From: Platerodrilus igneus
Lineage: Eukaryota; Arthropoda; Insecta; Coleoptera; Lycidae
Assembly (NCBI GenBank): GCA_036346225.1
Contig: JARFIW010000453.1
Location: forward strand, 1,054,001 to 1,118,000
Length of the DNA stretch: 64,000 bases
Direction of reading: 5' to 3'
Shown: positions 1-11,275 of the stretch, in pieces
Numbering within the stretch: the stretch's first letter is position 1
Layout of the letters: each line of letters starts with the position of its first letter
Notes under the pieces: generated by a model
Told to the model about the DNA's origin: nothing
The model's database searches: none
Seen by the model: the letters and a program-made list of their open reading frames with translations, nothing else
Translations under genes and position numbers: made by a program

Positions 1-1992
1 GCTGGTGCTTCAAGGGCAGCGTGCGGCTCAGCTCCTAGTTCTTGTATAATATGCCTCGGCTATGAGTACTCCTAACTCGGGTATTCTAATAATTTTTGTT
101 GCTAAATTAACTACCCTAGTCTGGGTTCCAAAACCAGAGCAGTCGCCGTTATGATGGTAAAGTTCCCCTTTTAAAAATATAATTGACGCACGCACCCTTA
201 TGTCACGATTGACAGACTGATACGATACGTAACCTTTCACTGGGTACTGATAAATTATTGAGTACTGAATGTGTTGTCAAATATATTTTGTGTGGTATTG
301 GATACTTTTGATTCACAGAATTAATCCCTCAATCAATAATGGCAATCAGAAGACTTATTTCTAAATAAATACCTCTTAAAATCCTGTGCAGTGGACAGCG
401 TCTTACAAGGTATCAATGGTGTACAATTCTCTAACTCTTTCAGCAGTGACATCCAAAACCTAACACAATTGTTTGTTTTAGTTTTACTAATATTACAAAG
501 GACCCTTTGTAAGGGTTGATTTTAAATCAATTACGGAAATTAAGTTTGTTATTAATGGATACTTATTACTGGTCCTTGTCTTCACTAGTAGTAGCTGTTT
601 CACGATGTTCTTTACTGTTGGAACAATTAGGGTGCACTGATTGCCTTAGGCTCCTGGTACCTATGCTAACAGTTGTGGTGCTCCGATCGATTTCTGGGCC
701 CTTGGACTTGGGCAAGCTTCCGCAATAATCAAACTCTTCTAAAACTCCTCTAGAAATATCCTAGCATCATAAGCACTATGTCTGGCTCTTCTTAATTACA
801 CCAATCTTTTCTGGATAAGGACTAATTACCTCCTAATCACTTTTTATAATTTCTAATAATTAATAACACCAAATTTTAAATGTAAGTTCTCTTTATTTTC
901 AGAGCTTGTTTTTACCAAAAATCTCATCAAAAACTCCCCAAAAATTACCTTTTTTAATTTCTAATTCAACATTGTCCTCTTTTCATGACAACATCAATAG
1001 CCATCATTTTTTTAATCTCCCCACTGTCATTTAAAATTGTCATAGCCTACTAGTTCCTTAATATCCTATATACAACGCATGTCATTCATTTCAAATGCAT
1101 GATATCCAATAACAATCTTTTAACTAAACTTTCAACTTTAATATTGAACTCTAAATATTAAACTGGGGTTCAACCCTAATATTACAACTAAACTACTAAA
1201 ATACTGTAAATTTTGATGGTTATATAATACAAATGAAAGGTGGTCTTAATCCTAGGCATTTAAATCAGAATAATAATTTTGGCTTTTATTTTGGATTCCA
1301 TGTTATCAAAACGTTCCAACAAATGAATCATGCTTCCATACGTTGATGCCGTCCACCACCAGTGAAGAAGTTAGCACATGACATCCCCTGGTTACCATTA
1401 ATCATGGAGGCTCAACACCGAGAATCTCAAGCATCCTTTTATAATTATGACCTGTTTTTAAACCCTTGCTTTTTAATTTATGATTTTAACAGTATGAATA
1501 AATGTCCCCTATGTTTTATTATTATTAGTATTTTAATATGATATGTGAACGCATCCCCCCCCCCTTTAAGTATACAAACGCATCCCAACCCTCACTGTTT
1601 CAAAATATATATTGTTGTGGTCAGTAGTGATGCGGCTCCACCACGTGTGGGAGCCAATAAAAGTGATGTGGACCGTAGTTGTAGTGTGTGGCCCGATGTT
1701 GGGAGCCAATAAAAGTGCAGTGGACCGAACCGTAGCTGATTCTGGCAAAAGTGTTGCCCTAATTATTTTTTTAGCTAAGTTTAAGTGAAAACACTAGAAT
1801 CAGACATTAAATTTATAATGACATGAAGTATTCTTTAACAATCTTTCAAATAACAAATGCTACATAAACAGCTTTTCTTAAACAAACCCTATTTTACATG
1901 TAACCTCAAAAAAATACTTCCATACAAACATTAAAATGTTGCCACAACGGCTTTTTCTTACAAACAATATCTTAAGTCTAAGATAAATAAAT
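1..1992. other. AT-rich intergenic DNA, no gene seen
   Basis: I see no convincing coding region here. The short ORFs have no recognisable motif and sit in low-complexity or AT-rich sequence. The only local structure I noted is a pair of direct repeats near 1649-1717, listed separately. Confidence 0.5.
1649..1736. repeat. Short tandem direct repeat (about 52 bp period)
   Basis: The 17-mer GGGAGCCAATAAAAGTG occurs at 1649-1665 and again at 1701-1717. Each copy is followed by a GTGGACCG-type sequence. This is a simple two-copy tandem repeat of unknown role. Confidence 0.75.
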
Positions 1993-2005
1993 TGTAACTA
2001 CTTGA

Positions 2006-2301
2006 GGCGGCTCCGTGGCGTAGTGGTATGTGTGTGACTACTACGCCCAAGGTCCCGGGTTCGAATCCCGACACGGTCCGCTTGAAAAATGTTAGGCGAG
2101 CATTTTTCACAAAAATACACCCTCGTTCGGATGAGAGGTAAAATGGAGGTCCCGTGTGTTAGTGTTGTCACGCACGTTAAAGATCCCTACCTTGCTTGGA
2201 ACAGCAAGGGTTCGGCAAAATTCAAAATTTTCCAGGTAACAAAAACTCGCTTCCTGGCCAATGTAGTACCTTCGGGTGGAGCATTGGAAAATCACATGTA
2301 A
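2006..2301 (+). mobile_element. tRNA-derived SINE, full-length copy
   Basis: A tRNA-like head at about 2006-2080 has a box A-like TGGCGTAGTGG and a box B GGTTCGAATCC, the two internal RNA polymerase III promoter elements. A body of about 220 bp follows. The copy is flanked by a perfect 13-bp direct repeat TGTAACTACTTGA (1993-2005 and 2302-2314), a target duplication of the kind left by LINE machinery. The 3' end reads GGAAAATCACATGTAA with no poly(A), and the same tail is found in the copy ending at 61531. Related copies lie at 10998-11275 (old), 31640-31930 (minus) and 61531-61761 (minus). The perfect duplication suggests recent insertion. Confidence 0.88.
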
Positions 2302-2314
2302 TGTAACTACTTGA

Positions 2315-5300
2315 TAATCACTCGCCTACACTAAATAAAGTCCAAATCTTTCTTTTCTAATTAGGATTTTCATTAATAAATCATTCCCTATTTAAATCTT
2401 ATTCCGTACAAAATTTTATAAAATAAGTCGGATAATTGTAGCAACCTCCCTTAACATCGAATTTAAACGTATCTGATCAGTTATGTTCAATAGTTTTCAT
2501 TATATTATGCCTAAACCTACCGAAGTCCAACCACCCTCGCATAAAACTATCCACTCACTCAAATAGTTACACACTACGTCAACTAGATATTTCCTTTTTA
2601 AAATTCCAAAACAATGTTGTTTTTATTTTACCATGTACATTAGGCTGCTCGTACTTTTCCATATCGTTGAAATTTTTCCAATACATATCAAAATTGCTTT
2701 TAAAATCAATATACCAATATCGTCCAAATCGTTAAAAATTTGATCATCAATTAACCATAAAATCCATTGCGACTTCATATATGCTTCCATTCAAATCAAA
2801 CTTTATCTTGTAATTCATTATTGTTCATTTATTTTCCATTTTTAAAACAATTTTAATTATGTACTTTCCTCAGAATAGCAATAACCTTTCAAAGTCGTCA
2901 ATTAAACTCGTCTGTTTACTATAATACTTGATATTACTTAACGTTAGACTAGTATGGTGACGTTAAAAACGAGTATATTAAACAACTTACCATTAACTGT
3001 CTCTTTTAATTGGTTATATAGTCGAGCCCTAGTGGTATGTCATAAGTCTAGAATAATCTGGGTGTTACTCCTACGCTCAGATTAGTTTAAAATATAGGCT
3101 CATTTGCCTACGCAGGATCCACAATCGTATAAATGAGGCAACTTCTACAGGATACATTCGCCGACGCGTTATCTTATCGTCATGATTTATTACTGTCATT
3201 CATTAGATAGGACCGTTGATTGATGACGTGACGTCAAGTCGTTCTAAAAATATAAAAATTGGATTTTTTCGAGGAAAGCTCTCGCGTTTCTTTGCTTTTG
3301 CCGGTAATTACCTAAAAAGTATAATTTTTAGGGGTTGACGCCCTGCGAAAGTAAGTGAACAGTAAATAAATCTAAATTTACATTAAATGTGTCAACCCGA
3401 ATAAGAAGAAATATTGAAATCAAACCGCGGTCGGAATAGAATAAAGGGGAGTTGAAAAATAAAGTTGAAATGTAAACTCAAGAATGTAAATTGATGCAGA
3501 CCAGATACAATCAAACACTTTTGAAAGCATTTTTAAAGAATTTGAGTGTGGAGACTTGATGTTTAATAGCTACTGTAACAATTTATTTTATTTTGAAACA
3601 ACTTTTCGAGGAACTTGATGATGCGAACTGATGTTATAATTATTATGCCATGTAACAGATTCATTAATGTTAAAAATTTTCTGAATGCTTTGGTAGAGAG
3701 ATTTTGACGTTTTTAAATTATAATCTGAGTAACAAACAATTAATGTGTGAGAACTTTTCTGAATCATTTGGCGGGGAAACCTAGATGATTTAAATTATTA
3801 ATTAATGTAACAATTCTTGTATTCTAGAAAATATTGTTAAGTAAAATCAGATATGAATGTTTGTTGTGACAAAGATAAATTCAATTTTGGGGTTACATTT
3901 AATGAGGATTAATTAAAATACACAAAGTTTATGATTTATTATGCACTCCTACTTCTGGTAATTGGTCGATTATAAAATGAGGTATGGGGTTAAAGAAAGG
4001 AGTACATTGAGACATTTGTTATGGAATGATGTTCGTTTTTAAGCAGCTTATTATAATATGCAAAACAAATTTAAAGCATCGAATGAAATTATGCTTATAT
4101 TAAATGAATGAAATTTCAACGTAGTTAGAAATGGATCGAGAACATGTATACTATAGTTAAATCGGAAACAGCTGGAATACAGGCCACGGTCCACATTACG
4201 ATAAGATCATTGAAGCCAGGACACATGTACTATATCGATAAAGCGCTTCATGCTATCTGATTTTGTTTGTAAAATAAGGGTGTTCCATCCTTGATTTTTA
4301 TGTACTAAAAGTTAGGATTTTATGTAGTAGATAACGTATTTTATATTTTCAAATGCGATAAGGATGAATCACTTGTTGCTTTTAGGAACAGTTTATTATG
4401 GTAAGAGTTTATTAAAGTCCCTGGTATTTTATAGCCCCCTATGCTAAATAATACAAGATTGTCGCCTGTTGGCTAACCTAAAACCGTTTAGCACGCGACA
4501 GCCTTAAAGATGCATACGCAGTGAGTTACAGAAACGCGACATCATTCTATTTTTTTAAGTATTCGCTCGTTTAAATCACAGCTCGACTAACTAATATAAT
4601 TTTAATGCATTGCATTTTTAAAATAACTTTTAGTAACCATTGCAATATATAATCACTAACGCTAAAAAGAACGATGCTTTAAACAAAATAAAAACCGAGA
4701 GAACGCTATATAGAATTAATTTAAAAATTGGATCAACGCTATTAATAAATATAAACTCGGGAAACCACTCGTTAATTATATATACAGTCTATATAGCCCC
4801 AAGGGATAATTTATATTGAAAGTTATTAAGTATTGTATAAGTGGTTTGAAAGGGAGCTTGGAAAAGTATCGAATCCACACAAGACACAATTCAAAATTAG
4901 TTTTTATTTTATCTTAATATTTAATATTGATTTTGTATAAATATAACTTTAACATGTACTATTATGGTAATTATCTAAAATTAGTCACTCATTTGAGGTT
5001 AAATTTCTTTGTTAGACTTAACATATAACATTGTAAAAGAAAGCGTTTAAATAAGTCATAAACATTCATTGTAGATAAAATTCTTTACTTTAAAAGTTGT
5101 TTACAAAGCACTTTTAAGATTTGGGGTTTACTTATAGTGTTGTAATAGAGCGTGATTAAACTCATTTTTGTTAGTGCTATAATTGAAAGGGATTGTCTAG
5201 GGTTAAAAAAGAATTTAACAATTTTAAAGAGCTTTTGGAATATCGAGGTGCACATTTATAATGCATTAGCTCTTTAATAGTTACAGATTTCTTTTAAAAT

Positions 5301-5727
5301 TATGGAATTTGTTTGAAATTTGTTTTAAAATATGGTTTTCAGGAATATACGTAACGCGTTTAAAAGGGTATTTAATACTTCTTCAAGAGGACGTATTTTA
5401 GAACTTGTTTAAAAAAATAGGAGGTTTAATAATGTTTTACAGAATATCCGCAGCCCGTTTTTAAAAAGAAGAGGACGTGATTTAATCAGGGGATTAGTTT
5501 GTATCGTCGCCGATTCCGTAATTATTCAGAACTTGTTTTAATTAAAAATACTGGCTTAACGTATGTACTAGCAAATACTATACTAATCAAATCGTACTAC
5601 TAGAATATTATACAGAGTGTAGAAAATTAAATATTAGAAAATTTAAGACTTTCTTTGGTTTTTGAGTCGATTTATTTCCAGAATGTGGTGATCAATGATC
5701 TCTTATGACCTGACCTCCTTATCATAT

Positions 5728-5730
<3 letters not shown>
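2315..5730. other. AT-rich intergenic DNA, no gene seen
   Basis: About 3.4 kb of AT-rich sequence has no ORF of note, no LTR or TIR structure that I could pair, and no RNA gene. I see nothing assignable here. Confidence 0.5.

Positions 5731-5798
<68 letters not shown>
5731..5798. repeat. (TA)n microsatellite
   Basis: An uninterrupted TA dinucleotide run. A second shorter TA run (about 5913-5930) lies on the other side of the hairpin at 5796-5882 and directly abuts the start of the long LTR at 5932. Confidence 0.95.
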
Positions 5799-5801
<3 letters not shown>

Positions 5802-5882
5802 AATAAGATGTTGGTATTTTGGGCGAATTGCTTATATAACTAAAGGTTATTCGCCCAAAAATACCAACATCTTATTCAATAT
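5796..5882. repeat. Near-perfect hairpin embedded in a TA tract
   Basis: Left arm 5796-5828 and right arm 5849-5882 are inverted copies differing by a single extra A, with a spacer of about 20 bp. TA-rich DNA lies on both sides. It could be a tiny foldback MITE inserted at TA, or a cruciform-prone palindrome. No coding content. Confidence 0.85.
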
Positions 5883-6359
5883 TTATTAAATATCGCTTAT
5901 TAAAGAAGACTCTATATATATATATATATATTGCTATGATAAGAGGGTAGTTTAAGGGTAGATTAAGTCATGGGGGTCGTAGAATAAATATAAATAATTT
6001 TAACGTTAAGAGGAACAAATAATTCCGCCAATTATAGGAGTAAATCGACTAGTTTACAAAAGGCCAATAGCGAGCACACTGTATATAAATTATATTTAAT
6101 TTAATGCATAAAAAAAAGCTCATTTTCAATAATTAGATAATATTTAACTACAATAAGAATGTGTACGTCGTATAATATGTTTTAAGTTAAATTTATAAGT
6201 CCAGAATTAAATAGAAACGAGTAAAAGATAAGGTTCTAAATGCAACAAATTGCATCGATATAAACACATTATCAGGAAAGATAAGTAACCTGGGATCCTA
6301 GCTATTTAAGAATACCCTCAAAAATGTGAACGCATGAATAAGTAAACGCATTCTAATAC

Positions 6360-8050
6360 TGTAACATGTTTAATTTGAGCAATAATTATTCGCATTGAAT
6401 TACGAGGATAATGCGCTAAGCGTGCCTTATTCTTTATTAATCTTCTTATATTAAAATATCTGTGTGACATAAAGTTACTTCGTCAAGCATCTCTAGCTGC
6501 TTCTTTGCTATTTCGCCACCTCTAACGTCGCTATCATTCGGTTCTCGCTTCGTCGAGTTAGTCGCCCGCTAGCAACCGCCTTATCAAGATGTATTCCCGG
6601 CTAGAAGCATGCGACTTTCGGCTAAATTACTTATGTAAGCGGGTCAGGTCGTGCTAGACCTGAAACCACTTTGATAACTTCTACCAACGGTTGGTAAATT
6701 ATACATTTTACGAACTAATTTAATTTGGTTTCATTTATTTAGCGCGTCAACGAAGAATTCGCCATCGAAGAATGATAGATTAAGTTCGAGTGAAGATGTT
6801 GGTTTTGATTGCAGTCGTCCCAAATTAGAAATGGCTAGTAACATTGTTTGGAGATTATGAATTTCCGTCCAGATTTGTCTTGGAGCAACAGAGGCAGTTC
6901 GGTTCGTTATTACATATAAGAAATTTCTTGCATGTGTTTTGAATGTCGTAACAATTTGATAAACAGACTATCATATAAAGCACGAAAAGTTGCTATTATG
7001 TTTACGAACATATAATCTGTTTAATTCTCAATTATTGTTGAACTGGTTTTACAAGCCGTAGAACGAAATTTTATCAAGTTAGGTTTATATAATTACAAGC
7101 TTTGTTCCATTTGAACCTCAGATAGATTTCAAGGTATATTTTCGACGTCATATTTTTTTTGTGTGTTGCACAGTTGACAGATGTTGCCGTGAAAGCAGAT
7201 GCTTCGTGCAGCTGTCATAAAATTTAAATTAAACATTCCTATTCTTGTAATTAGCTTTTATTTACAGATAAATTATAAAATCTAAAAATGAAAATTTAAA
7301 TACACGCTGCGTAATAATTTAGAAACTGTAATCTACCTGAAAAGATCTGCCCAGGTTAGAAGCGTTAATTCAGTGTATTGTGGTTACAAATTATTTTAAT
7401 CAAATGTTTAAAGCAAGTTTATGTTTGAAGAGCAGTCGTTTGCTTTAAAAAGCCAAAACCTTGACTTTGTTATAGATGTTAATGATGAAATTTTTTTACT
7501 TGTTAAAAAGTTTTGAAATTTGAAAAGAGAGTTTTTTTAGTAAACAATTAGTAAAACTTTGAAACTTTTATTTTGGTCAAATGCGATCAAATCAGATAAC
7601 ATAAAGGTAGAATTTTTGGGTAATAATTTTGTGCCAATATCATATTGGATAACATTTTTTTTATTTTTGATACTTTTATAGGACACAAATGGTGTTCTAC
7701 ATTTTTATTTGTTTAATCTTTGTAATTTCTTACAGGAGCTGTGTCTTATTTTCATAAGACGGGTTTTTGTTAACGAAGGCGATCGTTTTATCTTTGGGTT
7801 TCCACGTCCGCCCTTAAAATTGTGCTTTGCTATTATCGTGATTATCTCAGGACTTGGTGGCGCCTATTTAATTTAGTTTAGTTTTGGTTTGCAAACAAAA
7901 TTCGACTTACTCCCCCACTTCTTATTGCTCTACCCAGGAATAGACCCCTAGCTATGTCGGAAGATTTTTGTTCACTGGCGTCCAACCCATCATCATAAAA
8001 AAAACAACAAAAACAATTACACTGACGCCCATTTAGAAAAATAAGTTACA
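6360..8050. mobile_element. Solo LTR (family 'Y') inserted in LTR-X copy 1
   Basis: This block is absent from the homologous LTR at 59212-60859. It begins TGTAAC and ends GTTACA, an inverted terminal hexamer as in LTRs, and is bounded by a 4-bp direct repeat ATAC (6356-6359 and 8051-8054). Its length is 1691 bp. I see no gag or pol motif inside, so I call it a solo LTR rather than a full element. Near its right end, at about 7975, is a PBS-like TGGCGTCCAACCCA. Confidence 0.65.
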
Positions 8051-8392
8051 ATACGTCATTATTAGAAAATGAATACGTGACAAGGAATATTATATTTACA
8101 TGAAAATCCAACATATTTCAAATAACAAACAATAAATAAGAGGAGGTTCGATAAACCTTGGACTATAAACGACACAAATATGAAATACGTGACAAAATTG
8201 CAATAGTTATTTGGAAATTCTAAGAAGATGCTATGATATATTGAATGTCGACGTACGAGATTGAATGAAAGTACAACAATTAAAACCAGGGAATTTGAGA
8301 AATACCAAGGTTCTACAGAGATAAGCGGAAATTACAAACGTTTATCAATAAACACGCGATACGCGCCAATTAAAACGCTGGAAGGTAGAGCT

Positions 8393-8400
8393 TATAAATA
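8393..8400 (+). promoter_or_regulatory. TATA box of LTR-X copy 1
   Basis: TATAAATA preceded by GGTAGAGCT. The aligned position in the 3' LTR at 59829 reads TATATATA after GGTAGGGCT. The conservation between copies and the position within the LTR suggest the U3 promoter. Confidence 0.4.
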
Positions 8401-8837
8401 CAATGGAAAACTCGAAAATAAAGAGTGTGTCTTCAACAAGGCACGAGTCACGTCGATTTAAAGTGAAAATTACATACCAGTAACAATTAGTGAAAGTAAA
8501 TAATTTATTAAAAGTGAAAAATTGAAGGTGCCAAAGTGTGCAATGAAGAATAGGCCGTTTTACACGTAAAACGTAAGATAAACTATTCATTGTATTTTAT
8601 TTTAAATATTTAACAAATTTAGGGCTTCGAATAAACATCCAAAAAAACGTATTTGAAAAAAGATGCAAGAAAACGGCTTCGAATAAACATCCAAGTAAAC
8701 GTATTCAAATAAAGATACAAGAAAACGTATTCGAATAAAGGCATATTTAAATAATACGTCTGAAAACACGTCCAAATAAATTAATACATGGAAATAAAAA
8801 ATTAAGCGTGAAGACATTCAAAGTTACTCCAGAAATA

Positions 8838-10149
8838 CAGTATTGCCCGAAATAAACAGTACTGAAACTAAGTTGGCGGTGTTTTTATGCGTGCGCTGTC
8901 ACACTCAAGTTAGCTAGTATAGACCTGTCAAGTAAACCTCAAACAAGTAATTAGTAGGGCCTAATTGTTAAAAATGGTGTTAAGTACAGAGGAGAAAGTG
9001 TTTCTGGTAGAGCATTATTTTCGTTCATACGGAATCGGCCGACGTAATGGTGCAAGTTTGCTATACGTGTCTGATCAATTCACACAAAGGTTTAATAAAC
9101 GTTCTCCAAGTAATGCTGTAATTTTGAAGGTTATTGAAAAGTTTAGAAATACAGGTAGTGTATTGTGCCAACGAAAAGGAAACTCGGGGCGTCCCAGGAC
9201 AGTTAACAACAACAATAACCATGAACGTGTTTTTGAGCAAATCTTAGAAAATCCGAAAGTCAGCCAGGCAAGGACAGCGTTACAACTTGATTTAAAAGAA
9301 CTTCCTTTCAAAGAATCCTGAAGGAGCTGGGTACATTTTCGTATGTGATTCAGGTACATCAACAACTACATCCTCGGGATTATCGCAGTAGAGTGGAATA
9401 TTGCGCCAGAATTCTCGCGTTACAGTATGAAAATCCTGAATTTTTGAAAAATGTTTGGTTTTCAGACGAAGCACATTTTCACTTGTCAGGCTATGTGAAT
9501 CGTCGCACAAATCGATTTCTGGGCTTTGCCAGACCCGATGAGGTTCAAGAGGTTCCTTTACATAGTGAAAAAGTGAGTGTCTGGTGTGCTGTTTCCGGAC
9601 ACGGAATCATTGGTCCGTACTTTATCGAAGAGAATGGTAGGCAAGTCACACTTAATCAACAGAGGTACAGACAAATTTTAACACGATTTATCCCTGATCT
9701 ACGTCAATTCTGTCGTGCACGTAACTTGGCATTTCGAAACCAATTTTTCAGCAGGACGGGGCAACTTGCCATACTGCTGCCGCAATTCGTCAATTTCTTC
9801 AAGAACATTTTCCAAGCAAATTCATATCACGATTTACTGACTTCCCTTATCCTTCACATTCTCCAGACCTCACACCTCCAGACGCATACATTTGGGGCAT
9901 GGCTAAAATGCCGTTTTCAAACGGGCACCACAAACCATCGATGAATTAAAGGATGCCGTTAGAGTCTTCTTCGCAGCCCTGAGACAACCCTTATTCAATA
10001 ACATGACCAGAAACTTAGAACATCGTTATGAAGTCTGTCTCGAACGAGGAGGTGCACATTTAGAACATATAATAAAGTGTCAATAATATGTATTTTTTAA
10101 ATATACAAAACAATTACAATTTCAGTACTGTTTATTTCGGGCAATACTG
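8838..10149 (+). mobile_element. Tc1/mariner element, inactive
   Basis: A 1312-bp element starts CAGTATTGCCCG and ends CGGGCAATACTG. The terminal inverted repeats are about 30 bp (8838-8868 and about 10119-10149) and match almost perfectly. TA dinucleotides flank both ends (8836-8837 and 10150-10151), as expected for Tc1/mariner. It contains one transposase gene broken by frameshifts. It is inserted in LTR-X copy 1, since both flanks continue the LTR. Confidence 0.92.
8974..10086 (+). pseudogene. Tc1/mariner (IS630-type DDE) transposase, frameshifted
   Basis: The gene begins at the ATG at 8974 (VLSTEEKVFLVEHYFRSYG), an N-terminal helix-turn-helix DNA-binding region in an open frame to about 9321. 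A second open frame (9345-9944) carries the catalytic start WFSDEAHFHLSG, with the first Asp, and the region VWCAVSGHGIIGPYFIEENG. The second catalytic Asp region (QQDGA, about 9750) and the SPDLTPPDAYIWG block (about 9855-9905) are in other frames, so at least three frameshifts or deletions are present. The end HRYEVCLERGGAHLEHI reaches a stop at about 10086. The family catalyses cut-and-paste transposition by binding the terminal repeats. This copy cannot make an intact enzyme as written. Confidence 0.88.
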
Positions 10150-10608
10150 TACAAGGGGAAAAATACTAGCAACCATTAATCAATTATTCTGGCCAATCAA
10201 GTGAAGCAAGTCGAACCATAACAATCAAGGAGTGCTAACCACAGACACTCTGAGGCAATTCCAGTGACGAGCAACGAAAACGCAGGTTAGAGATCTTAAA
10301 ATTTTTATTAGTTAAAGACTTTCAATTTTAATATTCCCTAAATACCTTAGATCTGTAAGAGTCAACAAAAAAGGGTTTGAGAATTTGAAAATTGGGAAAT
10401 CACCTTTGAACGTTCGAAAGGTACTTTAGAGTAATTACAAAGATATTTTTGCTGGCTTTCAGGAAAATTAAATTTGGTGAATGTGAATAATTTATTCAGG
10501 GGTTAATTTTTGAATTGACATAAAACTGTACATATTATCAATCATTATACTGTGTAATTTTGGATTGCTTCATTTAAATTGATTTCAACAGATAGAAAGA
10601 AAAGGGAA

Positions 10609-10776
10609 TATCACAGCAATATTAATAACGCACAATCGTGAGGATTCATAGCAATATTAATTACGCACCAATCGTGGGGCTTGTAAGGGGCATTTCATAG
10701 CAATATAAATGACACCAACGTAGGGGCTATTTCATACCAATTTTAATGGTACGCCCAATCGTGGGGATTTCATAGC
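10609..10776 (+). repeat. Tandem LTR-end/PBS-like units in LTR-X copy 1
   Basis: Four successive units of about 36-39 bp (starting about 10609, 10644, 10691 and 10728) and a partial fifth share the plan TCATAGCAAT-TTAAT-GG-CGCCCAATCGTGGGG. Each resembles an LTR end (…CATAGCA), a 6-nt spacer and a primer-binding site. The real LTR/PBS junction of copy 3 (55012-55047) has the same plan and lies in a similar four-unit cluster. Confidence 0.7.
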
Positions 10777-10788
10777 TGGAAAATACAA

Positions 10789-10857
10789 AGTTTCGAACAG
10801 GATTCGAACCTGTAACCTTCAGCTTTGATCGCCAGTGCCCTAACCGGTTGCAGCGCA
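10789..10857 (-). other. tRNA-like sequence (pseudo-tRNA or SINE head)
   Basis: On the minus strand there is a box B GGTTCGAATCC preceded by a T-arm-like pairing (ACAGGTTCGAATCCTGT) and a D-arm-like GGTTAGGGCACTGG. The anticodon region does not fold into a normal 7-nt loop with a U before the anticodon, so I do not call a functional tRNA. Confidence 0.4.
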
Positions 10858-10997
10858 GGAACCGATGATCTCAATTGGAAAGATAGATAAATCTAAATCG
10901 TGTACGCTACCATACATCAACCTAACATTCAATTACGTTTACGGAAATCACACGTGCGTAATACGCATACATCATATTTCTGACCAACTGAATACAG

Positions 10998-11275
10998 ACG
11001 GCTCCGTAATTAGTTCGTTCGCGTGCGACTACAAATCTCAGATTCCGGGTTTGGACATGGGCATTCTGAAAAATGCTGCGCGAACATTTTTCAGAAAAAA
11101 CACTCTCGTTTGGATGAGTGGTTAAATATACGTTCTGTTTGTGTGTTCTCACGCACGTCAAAAATCCGTACCTTAGTACCTTGGTTGATGTGATAAGGGG
11201 GTTTGACTAAATTATAAATTTTTAGATAAAAACTCGCTTCCTGGCTATTATCGAGAAGATGCCAATAGGAAGACA
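10998..11275 (+). mobile_element. tRNA-derived SINE, old diverged copy
   Basis: It follows the copy at 2006-2301 along its length: GGCTCCGT head, TTCCGGGTTTGGA in place of box B, then GCGAACATTTTTCAGA, CACTCTCGTTTGGATGAG, CTCACGCACGTCAAA and AAACTCGCTTCCTGGC. Many substitutions separate the two, and I found no flanking target duplication. Confidence 0.75.

Larger units (their letters stand above)
5932..10776 (+). mobile_element. Long LTR (family 'X', copy 1), interrupted by two insertions
   Basis: The sequence begins TGCTATGATAAG directly after a TA run and can be followed in pieces to about 10776 (CATAGC). It aligns by eye with the 3' LTR at 59212-60859: the 5932-6359 part matches about 59212-59505, 8055-8600 matches about 59510-60060, and 10260-10776 matches about 60450-60859. 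The gaps are filled by a solo LTR (6360-8050) and a mariner element (8838-10149). Without these the LTR is about 1.8 kb. No internal gene follows it, so it is probably a solo LTR. Its 3' end contains four tandem PBS-like units. Confidence 0.65.

Noticed and set aside
516..728. Open frames in the first 2 kb (28-240, 516-728, 1566-1748)
   Set aside because: 60-70 codons, no motif, no promoter context; random ORFs of this size are expected.
2089..2301. ORFs on both strands at 2089-2301
   Set aside because: They lie entirely inside the SINE body; the same false ORFs appear in the other SINE copies.
5731..5930. CRISPR array
   Set aside because: Repeats are TA microsatellite and one hairpin; there are no spacers, and the genome is clearly eukaryotic.
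10789..10857. Functional tRNA gene
   Set aside because: Box B is present but the anticodon arm and acceptor stem do not fold normally.
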